From positions 19,666,851 through 19,730,850 of the forward strand of contig CM053332.1 of NCBI GenBank assembly GCA_028583605.1: DNA of 64,000 nucleotides, given 5' to 3'. Numbering within the stretch: position 1 is the stretch's first letter; the number at the start of each line of letters is the position of its first letter. Below the pieces are notes generated by a model. It worked only from the letters and a program-made list of their open reading frames with translations. It made no database searches and was not told the DNA's origin. Shown here one piece after another: positions 33,018 through 44,708 of this stretch. The position numbers and the translations under genes are program-made. The stretch comes from Dastarcus helophoroides. Taxonomy: Eukaryota; Arthropoda; Insecta; Coleoptera; Bothrideridae.

Positions 33018-36000
33018 CTTGATAGATTTTTCCTGAAATTGTTGATTATTTTTGAAATTTCCGACCATTTGAATATTTGGACTCCTTAAAACGTTTGACT
33101 CTTTTTAAAAGCTTCGATTTTTCTTAATGTCTGCTGGTTTTAAAGATTTCTACCTATTTTGGAAGTTTTGGTGTTTTAAAATTTGCATTTATTTCAATTT
33201 TGGGATTCTTTTATCTTTAGACTTTTGAAAACGTTGAATATTTGGATATTTCAATTTTTTTTTAAATTTTAACTTTTTTTAACATTCAACCGTTTAAAAT
33301 TTCGACCTTTTTTAAAAATGTAACATTTTTTTGAAAACTTGAACTTTTTTTGACTTTTTCTTCTAAAATTTGACATATTTGAAAATAGTAATGTTTAAGA
33401 ACTTTCTCTTTAAATAAAAACCCTATTTTCAAGAATTTTCATTTTTTTTTAGAATTTCTGCACTATTTTTAACTGTCAAATTTTGAAAATGTTGACGTTT
33501 TTGAAAATTTTGACTTTTTTGAAAATTTTGACTTTTTTGAAAATTTTGACTCGTTTAAACATTGCCCTTTTATTAGGTTTCATTTTTTTTTAAATTGACA
33601 GTTTTAACCTTTTTTTAAATTCAATACTTTTGGAAATAGCTATTTTTCAAAATTTTCGCTTTTTAAAACATCACTTATTTTGAAAATTCTATGATTTGTG
33701 AATTTCCAGTTATCGCAAAATACCCATTTTCTAAACATTTCTATTTTTTAAGAATCTTGCCATTTATTTTAATTCTTGACTTTTGAAAACGTTAATTTGC
33801 TGAAAATTTCGAATTTTTTGAAAATTCAACCTTTTTTAAAAATTTCGACCTTTTGACAGTTTACACTTTTTTTTTCAAAAATTTGACAGTTTTGAAAATT
33901 GTCAATTTTCAAACTTTTAAAGATTGTGTGTTCGCAAGTTTTGACTTTTTGGAAACGATAACGATCTACCCTTTTTGAAAATGTCTACTTATATAAAGTT
34001 TAGGATTTTTAATTTTCAGCATCTCGAATTTTGCAGGATACTAATTTTTTCTACGAATTTTAACTTTTTTGTTAAAATTGTAGGGATTTTTAATTTTGAT
34101 TATTTTGAAATTTTGAAAATGTTGACTTCAAAATTTAAACTTTTTTCCGAAAAATTTGACTTTTTTTTTAGACTTTTTCTGAAGTTGTTAATTATTTTTC
34201 AAATTTTCGAGCATTTGAATATTTGGATTTCTTTAAACGTTCGACTCTTTTTAAACGTTTCGATTTTTCTTAATGTCTGCTGGTTTTAAAAATTTCTACC
34301 TATTTTGGAAGTTTTGATGTTTTAAAATTTGCATTTATTTTAATTTTGGGATTTTTTTATCTTTTGACTTTTGAAAACGTAGAATATTTGGAAATTTCGA
34401 TTTTTTTCAAAATTTCGACTCTTAGACATTCAACCATTTAAAAGTTTTTACCTTTTTAAATAATACAACATTTTTTCAAAAATTTCGACCTTTTGACAGT
34501 TTAAACTTTTTTTTTGGAAAATTACCATTTCAAAATTTGTATCATTTTATCATTTCCTAAAATTTTTATTTTCATTTCATTTTTTTAGTTTTGATACTCT
34601 TTTAACTCTCAAATTTTGAAAACGTTGACTCTTTGAAAATTTCGTCTTTTTCAGCAAATTCGACCTTTTGAGAAGTTCGTCTTTATATCGAAGTTTTGTT
34701 TTTTTTTGTGAATTTCGAATACTTCGTTCAAAATATCGATTTTTTTTCAAACTATCGACTTTTTCTAATTTTTGTAATTGGCTTTATTAAAATTTTGATT
34801 TTATTAAAGATGTTTACTCTTTTTTTCAAAAATTTCACAGTTTTCAAACTTTTTATTTTGAAGAGTTTTTATTTTTTTAGAATGTTGACACTGGTTTTAA
34901 TTCCCAAATTTTGAAAATGTTGACCTTTTGAAAATTTTGGTTTTTTTGACAATTTCAACCTCTTTATTTAGAAAATCTCGTCCTTATGACAGTTTTAATT
35001 TTTTTTTCATAAATTGGACAGTTCTAGCTTTTTTTTAGTTCGGAATTTTTAAAATTTATATACTGTTAGAAAATTTGACCTTTTTTAAATTTCCACTTGT
35101 TTGAAAGTGTGGACTTTTTTGAAAATTTCTACTTTTTTTGAAAATATCTACTCATTTGAATTTTTTGATTTTTTCAACAAGTTGCCTATTCAGGATATGT
35201 TCCCCAAATTTTGACTTTTTTTGGTTAAATCTTTAGTAAAAATCTACAATTTTAAAAAATGTTGACTCCTGTTTGAAGAAGTCACCTTTCAAAATTTTCT
35301 CTTCTTTTTGCTTTTAAAATTTTGATCGTTTCAAAATTTTTATCTTGCCTTGACTTTTTTCAGTTCTTTGACTGTTGCAAATTTTACCTTCATTCAACAA
35401 TTTTACTCACCGCTGAAATTTTATTTTTTTGGAAATTTTGATTTTTGAAAAATTTTCATTTAGGCAATCTTGTTTTTATACTCGTATTTGCGTATATACT
35501 TTCTTTTGAAAATTATAACTATTTTGAAACTTTTGATGTAAAGTATTTTTGAATTTCCACTTAAAAATTCGACCATTTGAGAAATTCGTCTTTATTTCGA
35601 AGTTTTGTTTCTTTGTGAATTTCGAATACTTCGTTCAAAATATCGAATCTTTTTCAAAACATCGACTTTTTCTAATTTTTGTTATTGCCTTCATTAAAAA
35701 TTTACTTATTTTCAAATACTTTGATTTTATTAAAGATGTTTACTCTTTTTCAAAGTTTAAATGTTTTAAAATTGTAACCATTTTCGGGATTTTGTTTATT
35801 TTTGAAAATTTCGACTTTGGCTCAGAATCTGGTCTGTTCCTAGAAATTTTCACATTTTTTCAGAATCCTGCTCATTCCGTAATTTTTGATTTAGTTAAAA
35901 AGTCTTGACATTGAAAATTTGAATATTTTTGATAACTATCAGCAATTTTTGAAAAATTTTAATCTTTTGAAAAATGTTATTTTTTTTGAAACGTTCAGCA

Positions 36001-36510
36001 ATTCTAAAAATACTTATCTGCAAAAATATTGTCCTGTATAAAATTTTAAACCGAAAAATGTTTTTTCAGGATTTTGTTAATCTCTTCAAATTTCAATTTT
36101 TATTCAAAATATTGTTTTTTTATTAAAGATTTGATTTTTTTATCAATTGAGGACTTTTCTCAAATTCCTGATTTTGTTTAATGTTGATATTAAAATTTAG
36201 AACATCATTTTCACTTTTTTATTGGAAATTTCAATCATTTTTATTTTGTAACTTTTTCTCGGAGTTTCGAAGTCTTGAAGTTCGCCCTATTTCTAAAATT
36301 TCGGCTTTTTCTCTAAATGTCAACTTTTTGAAATATTTAATTTTCTTTTGGAAAGGTGTTTCTTAGTTGGAAACTTCCAACATTTTTAAAATCTCGTTTT
36401 CTTTTATAACAATTAATTTTTTTTTAAAGTTCCACATTTTTTGAAAATTTCGACTGTTTTTCAAAATTTGACTTATTCAAGAAATTTTCGAATTTTTAAA
36501 ATTTTGAATT

Positions 36511-38345
36511 TTTGGGCTAACATTTTCGCTACAAAACTGGTTATATGTCAAGTAATTTTGCAGCGTACCAGCTGTATAACTTTTTTGATAGAAGAGGGCC
36601 TTTTCTAAACAATGATTCCATTTGCTGCATCTTAAAACTGCCAGCAACTCTCAACATACGGCACTGAAAACCGATTTTCATTTTCGTCTGTTAGGTTGTG
36701 TATACGTACATGTATAATCGAAATCCTTGACCGATTTTTAAGATTCTTATTGTTCGGAAATTCTCATAACAGAACAGGTTTTGGAAAAGATTGCTTAAAT
36801 AGTTTGATTTATTACAGCAAAATAAAATATAAGAAGCGAATATCCTTATAATTTTCCAAGATGTTTTAAGTCAGGTTTTCCTTAAGTATACTGTAAAAGA
36901 ATAAGGCATAATTTGCTTTCGTTTCCGAAAACAATTCACGACAAAGAAAGAAGATAACTTCAAGAAAACGAAAACTCTGGCCCTCCAAAATGTTAATGAA
37001 AGGGCTCTAAACGCATGATACGCACTAGGAGCCTAAAAATAACGAAAACTAGACCGTCAACCTCACGTATGTATGTAAGATAATCAGGTACCTTTACCTT
37101 TGGTAAAGTTCGGCTCTAATATGATGTCTATTAATACTCGCACCTTATTGGATTATCCGGTGTTTTTCAAAAATTTGTAATATCGTTAAAAATGATTTCT
37201 AGAGCAGCCCAAAGATGCCAACCTTGGTTAATAAGCATCATTGCAACAGCCCCTTAGAAAAATCAAAGCATCGAACTGCTTAAATGAATAATTCGTGTGG
37301 AAATTCGCGCTCAATTTAAAAATTCGATAGGACGGCAAAAACGAAAGTTTGCTTATACGTCGAATAAACGAAGGCAATTTACCCCAGGTAGATGAACCAG
37401 ACACCTAAGACGTTTTTTCCATAAAATATAAACCGCGAATAAGTTAAAAAGCCATGTGGAAATTCTTTTAGCTGCTCGAGTGTAATTCGAAAAACTTTTT
37501 AGTGAGATATGCTGTTCGTTTCTCGGTGAAGTTCCGCATTTGCTTCGAAAAACGACTGAATCAAGACCTTTCAAATTGAATTATCGATTTACCACTATAA
37601 CAGGAATTTATTTATTCTAATGTTCCCATTTGAATATATTACAACTGTAACTTCCAAATATTCGCACCTGGGATATATCAGCGATCAATCTTTACCGTTC
37701 ACTGCGCATACATTTTCACTTATCTTTCTCCGTGCAAGGCCCCCAGTTATTTACGATTTAATCTTTTAAATAAATTATATTGTTCACAGTGAAACGTTCG
37801 AAATAACTTTGGCGATATGGTTCTCCTTATTTACTTTCTTTGTTTTAATTTTAAGACTCGACTCGGTGTTTATTTTATTTCTGGGCCGAGTCCCGCATGA
37901 ATTGCCGAGCAAGGTAAATATTATTACATGCGAGCGGGGAGTTAATTTATGGGGTTGTTTATGTTGTGACAAAAGTTTTCATGTGTTTAAAATCGAGAGC
38001 TAAACGGGGAAAAGTCGAGCGAAAGAGACCAGTATGCAAGATGATCGATAAAAGCCCGATCAGATTAAAATGTAATTTTCTCTTCAACTTCGAGCTGCAA
38101 CTTTATTTTTGATAACTGACTCGCTGGTAATGATATCCTGCAATCAAGAATTTTAAGGTAGAGATTAAAACTGAAAACATTTGTATTTATACGGATGCCT
38201 AAAGGTTCTGAAATATGGGGTTTTTATGGAAGGAGTAAATTTGAAATAATGACTTGTCTTTAAAAAAAAATTCAAATTAAACTTCCAATTTTGATTAGTT
38301 CGCTATTTTTAATTTTGTCTGAAAATTTAAACATTTTTCTAAGGA
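36511..38345. other. Unique DNA, no confirmed gene
   Basis: Ordinary composition. Frames at 37353-37574 (minus), 37784-37972 (minus) and 37809-38003 (plus) have no recognised domains. The last has a hydrophobic N-terminal run (FSLFTFFVLILRL) and then a short Cys-rich tail, but no supporting context. Probably intergenic or intronic. Confidence 0.5.
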
Positions 38346-38347
38346 TC

Positions 38348-38450
38348 TTTATACAAGTATTGTGCCTTGAAACGTAGAAACATTAAAAAACACAACATTT
38401 GCTCTAACGCGTTTTTATAGTCAAGCTATCATCAGAGAAATACTCAGTAT
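38348..38450 (-). repeat. GAAACGCG dispersed family, decayed copy
   Basis: TTGTGCCTTGAAACGTAG, then AACACAACATTTGCTCTAAC, GCGTTTTTATAGTCAAGC and TATCATCAGAGAAATACT. Minus-oriented arm only, with a damaged GAAA box. Confidence 0.7.
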
Positions 38451-38460
38451 TATACGTCGT

Positions 38461-39136
38461 AGTTTTCAGTTTTCAGTTTTCAGTTTTTAGTGTTCAGTGT
38501 TCAGTGTTCAGTGTTCAGCGTTCAGCGTTCAGCGTTCAGCGTTCAGCGTTCAGCGTTCAGCGTTCAGCGCTCAGCGTTCAGCGTTCAGCGTTCAGCGTTC
38601 AGCGTTCAGCTTTCAGCTTTCAGCATTCAGCTTTTAGGTTTCAGTTTTCAGTTTTCAGTTTTCAGTTTTCAGTTTTCAGTTTTTAGTTTTCAGTTTTCAG
38701 TTTTCAGTTTTCAGTTTTCAGTTTTCAGTTTTCAGTTTTCAGTTTTCAGTTTTCAGTTTTCAGTTTTCAGTTTTCAGTTTTCAGTTTTTCAGTTTTCAGT
38801 TTTCAGTTTTCAGTTTTCAGTTTTCAGTTTTCAGTTTTCAGTTTTCAGTTTTCAGTTTTCAGTTTTCAGTTTTCAGTTTTCAGTTTTCAGTTTTCAGTTT
38901 TCAGTTTTTCAGTTTTCAGTTTTCAGTTTTCAGTTTTCAGTTTTCAGTTTTCAGTTTTCAGTTTTCAGTTTTCAGTTTTCAGTTTTCAGTTTTCAGTTTT
39001 CAGTTTTCAGTTTTCAGTTTTCAGTTTTCAGTTTTCAGTTTTCAGTTTTCAGTTTTCAGTTTTCAGTTTTCAGTTTTCAGTTTTCAGTTTTCAGTTTTCA
39101 GTTTTCAGTTTTCAGTTTTCAGTTTTCACTTGCTTT
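38461..39136 (+). repeat. Heptamer array (TTTTCAG)n
   Basis: About 95 units of TTTTCAG in the plus strand. The first ~170 bp contains variant units (GTTCAGC, GTTCAGT), and two TTTTTCAG slips occur at about 38785 and 38905. The long open frame (247 codons) is a seven-residue periodic artefact of a 7-bp unit. Confidence 0.95.
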
Positions 39137-40396
39137 CAGCTTTCCAGGAAAAATCGAAATTTCTACAAGCAATTTTGAGGCAAAGCGACCAATCGAGAAC
39201 TCAATGAAAAAAAAATCGAAATTTTGCGTTTGAATAAGAAATTAAGTTGTCAGGAAAAACTCAAAATCTGCATGTAAAAAATTTAAAACTGATTGTTTAT
39301 GCCGGAAATTGGTTAATACTTTCTACATCATACTGAGTGTTTACCAATGGTTGCATCAGAGTCCTTTCTGTGGATTTATGGTCCTCTGTTAGGAAAACGA
39401 CCCATAAACCCTACATTAATTTGCTGCATTTTTATAGGGCTATTCAAATATGTAAAAAGATATAGGGTGTTCTATTTAAAAAAAAGTAAGTTTATATCAA
39501 CACTCTGTATGAGTGGCACAATAAAATAAAAATAATTTTCAAATATGCTCCCTATAGATGTACTCCACTGGACAAAATTTCATTTTAATACCTTCTCAGG
39601 CTTAGGAACCACGTCCACGCACCAATGGCGGACCCTGTATAAACAAAAGTTTTAAAATAATTGGGAAATTTTAGAGAAAATTTCAAATTTTCGAAAAAGT
39701 CAACATTTGAATAAAATAGAATTTGAAATAAGAACGCAGTTTTTAAAATCCAAAATATTCAATGAAAATTGGAATTTCAAAGTGCCACAATTTTGAAATA
39801 AAACAGTTTCATAAACATTTAAAATTTTCTCAAAAGTCAAAATTTTCAAGAAAGTTAGAAATTTTGAAAAATGGTCCCAAAAAATATCAAATTTCATTTT
39901 GAAGAAAGGTTGCACCTAAAAAATCTAATTTTGCAAAAAGTCGTAATTTTAAATTAATTTAAAAAAATGAAATTTTTGAAGTTAAGGTTTTCAGATAATT
40001 TTAAAATTTTGAAATAATGTCGAAACTTGAAAAGCCAAAATTTTGAAGTCAAAACTTTCAAAAGTTAACATTTTGAAGAAAGTCGATAATGTCAAAATAA
40101 TTCAAAATTTTGAAAATATGTATGTTGAAATTATTAATAGAGTCGAGATTTTCAAAAAAATATGGAAAAGTCCGAAAAAGTCGAAGACGAACCTTTCAAA
40201 AAAGTTGACATTTTAAAAGATTAAAAGTAAATCACCGAAATTTTGGAAAATGTCGAAAATGATAAAAACTTTGGAAAAAGTTTTCAGTTTTCAGTTTTTA
40301 GTTTTCAGTGTTTCAATTTTCTGGAAATTTCTATATTTTTGACAGAATTTTGATTCCTCTCTACGCTTCTTTCCATGAAATAAAATAAGTTATATC
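39137..40396. other. Segment between the heptamer arrays
   Basis: The part at about 39270-39640 has ordinary composition and ends in CACCAATGGCGGACCCTGTATAA, with TAGGGTGTTCTATTT nearby, similar in style to insect repeats bounded by CCCTGTATA. The rest is A-rich diffuse DNA with a short TTTTCAG patch at about 40281-40310. No gene. Confidence 0.5.
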
Positions 40397-41635
40397 AACT
40401 GAAAACTGAAAACTAAAAACTGAAAACTGAAAACTGAAAACTGAAAACTGAAAACTGAAAACTGAAAACTGAAAACTGAAAACTGAAAACTGAAAACTGA
40501 AAACTGAAAACTGAAAACTGAAAACTGAAAACTGAAAACTGAAAACTGAAAACTGAAAACTGAAAACTGAAAACTGAAAACTGAAAACTGAAAACTGAAA
40601 ACTGAAAACTGAAAACTGAAAACTGAAAACTGAAAACTGAAAACTGAAAACTGAAAACTGAAAACTGAAAACTGAAAACTGAAAACTGAAAACTGAAAAC
40701 TGAAAACTGAAAACTGAAAACTGAAAACTGAAAACTGAAAACTGAAAACTGAAAACTGAAAACTGAAAACTGAAAACTGAAAACTGAAAACTGAAAACTG
40801 AAAACTGAAAACTGAAAACTGAAAACTGAAAACTGAAAACTGAAAACTGAAAACTGAAAACTGAAAACTGAAAACTGAAAACTGAAAACTGAAAACTGAA
40901 AGCTGAAAACTGAAAACTGACAACTGACAACTGACAACTGACAACTGACAACTGAAAACTGAAAACTTACAACTGACAACTGACAACTGACAACTGACAA
41001 CTGACATCTGACAACTGACAACTGGCAACTGGCAACTGGCAACTGGCAACTGGCAACCGGCAACTGACAACCGACAACCGAAAACTGTCAACTGAAAACT
41101 GAAAAGTGACAACTGAAAGCTGACAACTGAAAACTGAAAATTGAAAACTGACAACTGACAACTGGCAACTGACAACTGACAACTGACAACTGAACTGACA
41201 ACTGACAACTGAAATGAAACTGAAAACTGAAAACTGAAAACTGAAAACTGATAACTGAAAACTGAAAACTGAAAACTGACAACTGACAACTGACATCTGA
41301 CAACTGACAACTGGCAACTGGCAACTGGCAACTGGCAACCGGCAACTGACAACCGACAACCGAAAACTGTCAACTGAAAACTGAAAAGTGACAACTGAAA
41401 GCTGACAACTGAAAACTGACAACTGACAACTGGCAACTGACAACTGGCAACTGACAACTGACAACTGACAACTGAAAACTGAAAACTGAAAACTGAAAAC
41501 TGAAAACTGAAAACTGAAAACTAAAAACTGAAAACTGAAAACTGAAAACTGAAAACTGAAAACTGAAAACTGAAAACTGAAAACTGAAAACTGAAAACTG
41601 AAAACTGAAAACTGAAAACTGAAAACTGAAAATTC
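40397..41635 (-). repeat. Heptamer array (CTGAAAA)n, reverse orientation
   Basis: The same heptamer as at 38461 but inverted. It is homogeneous from about 40420 to 40900 and 41470 to 41630. The middle (40915-41465) is rich in variants CTGACAA, CTGGCAA and CCGACAA. A variant block beginning GACATCTGACAACTGACAAC repeats at 41003 and 41292, giving a ~289-bp higher-order repeat. Long minus frames of up to 355 codons are artefacts of the period. Confidence 0.95.
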
Positions 41636-42450
41636 TGAAATAAAATACTGAACAAATTTCAAGCTTTCAAAAATTTGGCAACCGAATTTTTTTTTTAAAA
41701 ACTTGCAATTTTCGAAGTGAAATTAAACAAAAAGCCAAAGTTTCGAACAGTATAGTAAATATTTAATCATTTTGAAATCTGAAAAGAAACGAAATTTTCA
41801 AAGAAGTCGAAATTTTGAAATGAGTACGGTCATTTTAAAAAGTAGAAATTCTGAAAAAAGCGAAATCATGAAAAAAGAGTCGAAACTTTGGAAAATCCAA
41901 CCTTTCAAAATCCAAAAAAAAAAGTACATTTTCGAAAAAAGTATATTTTCGAAAAAAGTATTTAAATAAACATCAGGCTTCTCCTATGATATCTTCATGG
42001 GAAGGCGCGTCCTAATGGTTAGGAAGTCCTGATTTAAAGCACAAATTTGGAATTTAAAATAACAGCTGACATTTCGAGAAAAACACCAATGCAAAAAATG
42101 AATTTGAGTTCCCATTCGATATTTCAACAAAAAAAGTCCAAATTTTAAGAAATACTGCCACTTGAGGGAAAAAATTCCCAAATTTTTGAGTTGATGCATG
42201 TTGCTTGAAATCAGAATTAGCGATAGAACATGAGTCATTCCACTTATTGCTCAAAACTTTAAAATTTATAAAAACAGGCTAAGTTTTGAAATTAAAGTGG
42301 AAATTTTGAGAGTTAATTTAGTTAATTTAATAAATCAATTTCCCTGTTTAGGGTTTCATTTTGTCTTGAATATTTAGATTAAAAATTAAACTCTTTCATT
42401 AAAGATTGTAGGAAAAATTAAGTAACATTTTAAGTTTAAATGGATAATTT
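41636..42450. other. A-rich diffuse DNA, no gene
   Basis: GAAATTTT-type words, with a short stretch of more ordinary sequence at about 41975-42240. Two overlapping minus frames there (41984-42238 and 42054-42254) have no recognisable domain. Confidence 0.55.
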
Positions 42451-42454
42451 TGGG

Positions 42455-42700
42455 AAAATTGAAATACGAATCTTGTCACCCTGAAACCAAAAAAATTAAG
42501 AAACATAACAAAGGCTCCAATGCGTTTCGATAGCCAAGCTATCATCTTCAGGGAGATACTGTCTAAAATCTCTTTGAAGATAATAACTTGGCTACCGAAC
42601 AATGTTAGAGCAACCTTTGTTGTGTTTTTAAATCTTTCTTGTTTTCAAGGGGACAAGATTTGTGTTTCAATTTTTTAAGATAACCAAGGACCACCAAAAT
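42455..42700. mobile_element. GAAACGCG dispersed family, foldback copy
   Basis: Minus arm ATTGAAATACGAATCTTGTC, then GCGTTTCGATAGCCAAGCTATC. The plus arm has a degraded hairpin (GATAATAACTTGGCTACC), then GTTAGAGCAACCTTTG and TAAGATAACCAAGGACC. The inner spacer TACTGTCTAAAATCTC replaces the one seen at 18.2 kb. Confidence 0.85.
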
Positions 42701-43564
42701 TTGGGAAAATAGTAAAAATTTTAAATTCATGTAAAAAATTTCAAAACTACTCCTTCAGTCACAATATTTTGACCTTAAGCTAGAAAATTTGACTCTCTTC
42801 TCGAAATTTTCGCATCCCTTAATTTAAGTGAATGGTAAGTGAACTACTAACAACAGGAAAGGATCACCTCGCAAGTGTTGCTTGCTTCCGAATATCAACA
42901 AAATACGAGCTCAGTTTAATGTCCGTTATGCTAAACATCAGTAAATCCGCTACTCTGTTTTCCGTTTATGAAAATATTTTTGTTGTTTCGTCCGTCGGAT
43001 AAAGTTCTATTAGAATTTCAGATATAACCAACCCAAACTTTTGCGCCTACAAATTTATGTAAATTTATTATGAATCATACGTAAACACCTCCTGTACTCC
43101 ATCAGCAGTTTGAATAGCGACTCCGGATTCACTAAAAATAAAGACGAATATCTGACACGTCAACGTGTCCGGTGCTACACTCTTTTTCCGAAATATTCAA
43201 ATTTTCGCTTACTCTGGACCTCTGGACCATACGAAACAATTTATATTAATCAGAGGCCAGTTACCCTTAACGGAGATAAGGGACCATTGGCGGCCTCCAG
43301 TTTATTGAAGGCTATTTGTGGCAGGTCAAAATTGCATGCACCAGATGTGTTAAACAATTAGAAATAGGAAAGAAAGCAAAAGACCGCCAGTATCGATTTG
43401 AATCTCAATGCAGATGACGTCGATGCATCTTTTGCTAATCTTTTAAGATTAGTGCGCTTGAAAATGCCAGTTCTGCTGGCGAAATACGTATCGCGTAATT
43501 ATTTATTTAATTGCCGATGTGGTAAAGGGGTGAAACCTTCTTTGGACTTAATCACAAGCCACAG
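42701..43564. other. Unique DNA upstream of the candidate gene
   Basis: Ordinary composition from about 42830. An 83-codon frame at 43110-43361 (starting with a non-ATG codon) has no known domain. It may contain promoter-proximal elements of the candidate gene at 43621 but I cannot identify any. Confidence 0.45.
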
Positions 43565-43565
43565 T

Positions 43566-43585
43566 GTTTAGTTCAGTGCTTTAGC
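43566..43585 (+). promoter_or_regulatory. Possible initiator of the candidate secreted-protein gene
   Basis: GTTTAGTTCAGTGCTTTAGC contains TTCAGTG, matching the arthropod initiator TCAGT, 36-55 bp before the ATG. No clear TATA box lies 25-30 bp upstream. A second TCAGTG-like word is close by. Prediction only. Confidence 0.3.
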
Positions 43586-43603
43586 TTACTCTGGAGTTAA
43601 GAC

Positions 43604-43624
43604 ATGCAAACTCTAAAACAATGA
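43604..43624 (+). promoter_or_regulatory. Upstream ORF overlapping the main ATG
   Basis: A six-codon frame (MQTLKQ) starts at 43604. Its stop TGA (43622-43624) overlaps the main ATG (43621-43623) as ATGA. If the exon is real, this arrangement could lower or re-route initiation. Confidence 0.3.
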
Positions 43625-43655
43625 AATGGTTTACATTGGGATGGATGCTTCTTAC
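43621..43655 (+). CDS. Candidate first coding exon: signal peptide start with splice donor
   Basis: An AACA-ATG context is followed by MKWFTLGWMLLT: a Lys after Met, then a hydrophobic run as in insect signal peptides. The coding sequence is cut by a perfect consensus donor, GTAAGT at 43656, after two bases of codon 12 (phase 2). Without splicing the frame stops at once (ACG TAA). Short first exons that split the signal peptide are common in insect secreted proteins such as cuticle or odorant-binding proteins. No family can be named from 11 codons. Possible partner exon at 44570-44708. Chance is not excluded. Confidence 0.4.
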
Positions 43656-44569
43656 GTAAGTGGGGAATATTATAAATTAGCAGCATTTTCAATTCTATCG
43701 AATAATTATGGAAAAAATGAATTAAATTGTTGAACGTTTTTGATCCAAGCAGTATAATGATTAAGAAGCTTAAGCAAAAAGTTTGGAAAGTATTAGATAT
43801 AATTTATGATTTTCATAAGAGTTATTTGACATCCAACAACCAAAAATCAGAGCTCACATTATATCAAAAATTTGGGAAATTCTAACACTTCAAGGAAAAA
43901 ACAATGATGCCCTAAAATTATTTGATGGAGAAATATGATGGCAAGATGTATTAGAAAGTCAGTAAAATGCAGTGAAATTTCTTTATCATCGTCTGCTAGC
44001 AAAGATAGAAGGGAGTGCACAAGCTCTATATGTTACAGGCTGGGAATCGCAGCCCCAGTGGTAACCCACTTGATTATCTTGCGTGATATAATTGATATCG
44101 CCATCACTCTGAGTTAGTGCTAACAGGCAACTTATTATTGCCACATATTAGTGTTAACATCAGAGCATTTTGGTACTGCAAGTTAACGTAATGGAGATGC
44201 GAAATTATAAGTTTTTCCACTATCAAAAATCGCTCAACGTACCGAAAGAAGTTTTCACTTCAAAAACTCTAATTAAATATTTTGAAAAAAAATGCGAAAC
44301 TAAATAGTTTCAAAATTATACCAAAATTATGAATTATTCGGGTCTTATCTATTCTTTTCCTTCCTATCAGTTAAAACAATATCAATGAGGCCTTCAAAAA
44401 TGGCTTTCAGAGTGTGTGCATTTTCGATTTCATTAAGGAATTTCTTACTACCGGTGGAAATGGTTTAGAAGAATATTAATTGTTAGGTAAAAACGTTATC
44501 TTCAACTGCTATTGGCAACTGAACCCGAATTAGAAACCAATAATTATTTATAGCCATTGAAACCCACAG

Positions 44570-44708
44570 CAGATTAGAAATCCATACGATCCAATCCAAG
44601 CACAATGTAAATGTTAAATGTCAATTTCATGTTCTGCCAGTGGAAGACGACGAAGTCGGCGGAGATATTTCGTTCAAACAAAATTTAATTGGCATTTACC
44701 CAGCATAA
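44570..44708 (+). CDS. Candidate second exon, small secreted protein
   Basis: A CAGCAG acceptor (44567-44572, two in-frame choices) precedes a frame open to TAA at 44706-44708. With the phase-2 donor at 43656 the frame continues correctly and would give about 56-57 residues: the signal start, then IHTIQSKHNVNVKCQFHVLP, VEDDEVGGD and ending LIGIYPA. The sequence is protein-like and non-repetitive. Weak points: the pyrimidine tract before the acceptor is poor, there is no AATAAA close downstream, and no family is recognised. The intron would be about 0.9 kb. An alternative is that exon 1 joins an exon outside the window and this frame is chance. Confidence 0.25.

Larger units (their letters stand above)
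30691..36510 (+). repeat. T-rich tandem DNA, ~1.1-kb units
   Basis: TGTCTGCTGGTTTTAAAGAT-type words recur near 31066, 33133 and 34272. TCCAGCATCTCGACTTTTGC near 32208 recurs as TTCAGCATCTCGAATTTTGC near 34014. Correcting for the two insertions at 31600-31790 and 32384-33017, the unit is about 1.1-1.25 kb. A further duplication (GAATTTCGAATACTTCGTTC near 34710 and 35615) has an offset of about 910 bp. Many Phe/Leu-rich frames on the plus strand are shadows of the low-complexity sequence. Confidence 0.8.

Noticed and set aside
38461..39136. Telomeric repeat
   Set aside because: TTTTCAG differs from insect TTAGG and beetle TCAGG. The array is internal, contains many variants and has an inverted partner.
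38490..39233. 247-codon open frame of repeating FSFQFSV
   Set aside because: A 7-bp unit without stops reads open in all frames and gives a seven-residue period. It is a microsatellite artefact.
40390..41662. Minus-strand frames of 196-355 codons rich in Ser, Phe, Gln, Val and Cys
   Set aside because: Same artefact of the heptamer array. Three overlapping frames all stay open, which a real gene would not do.
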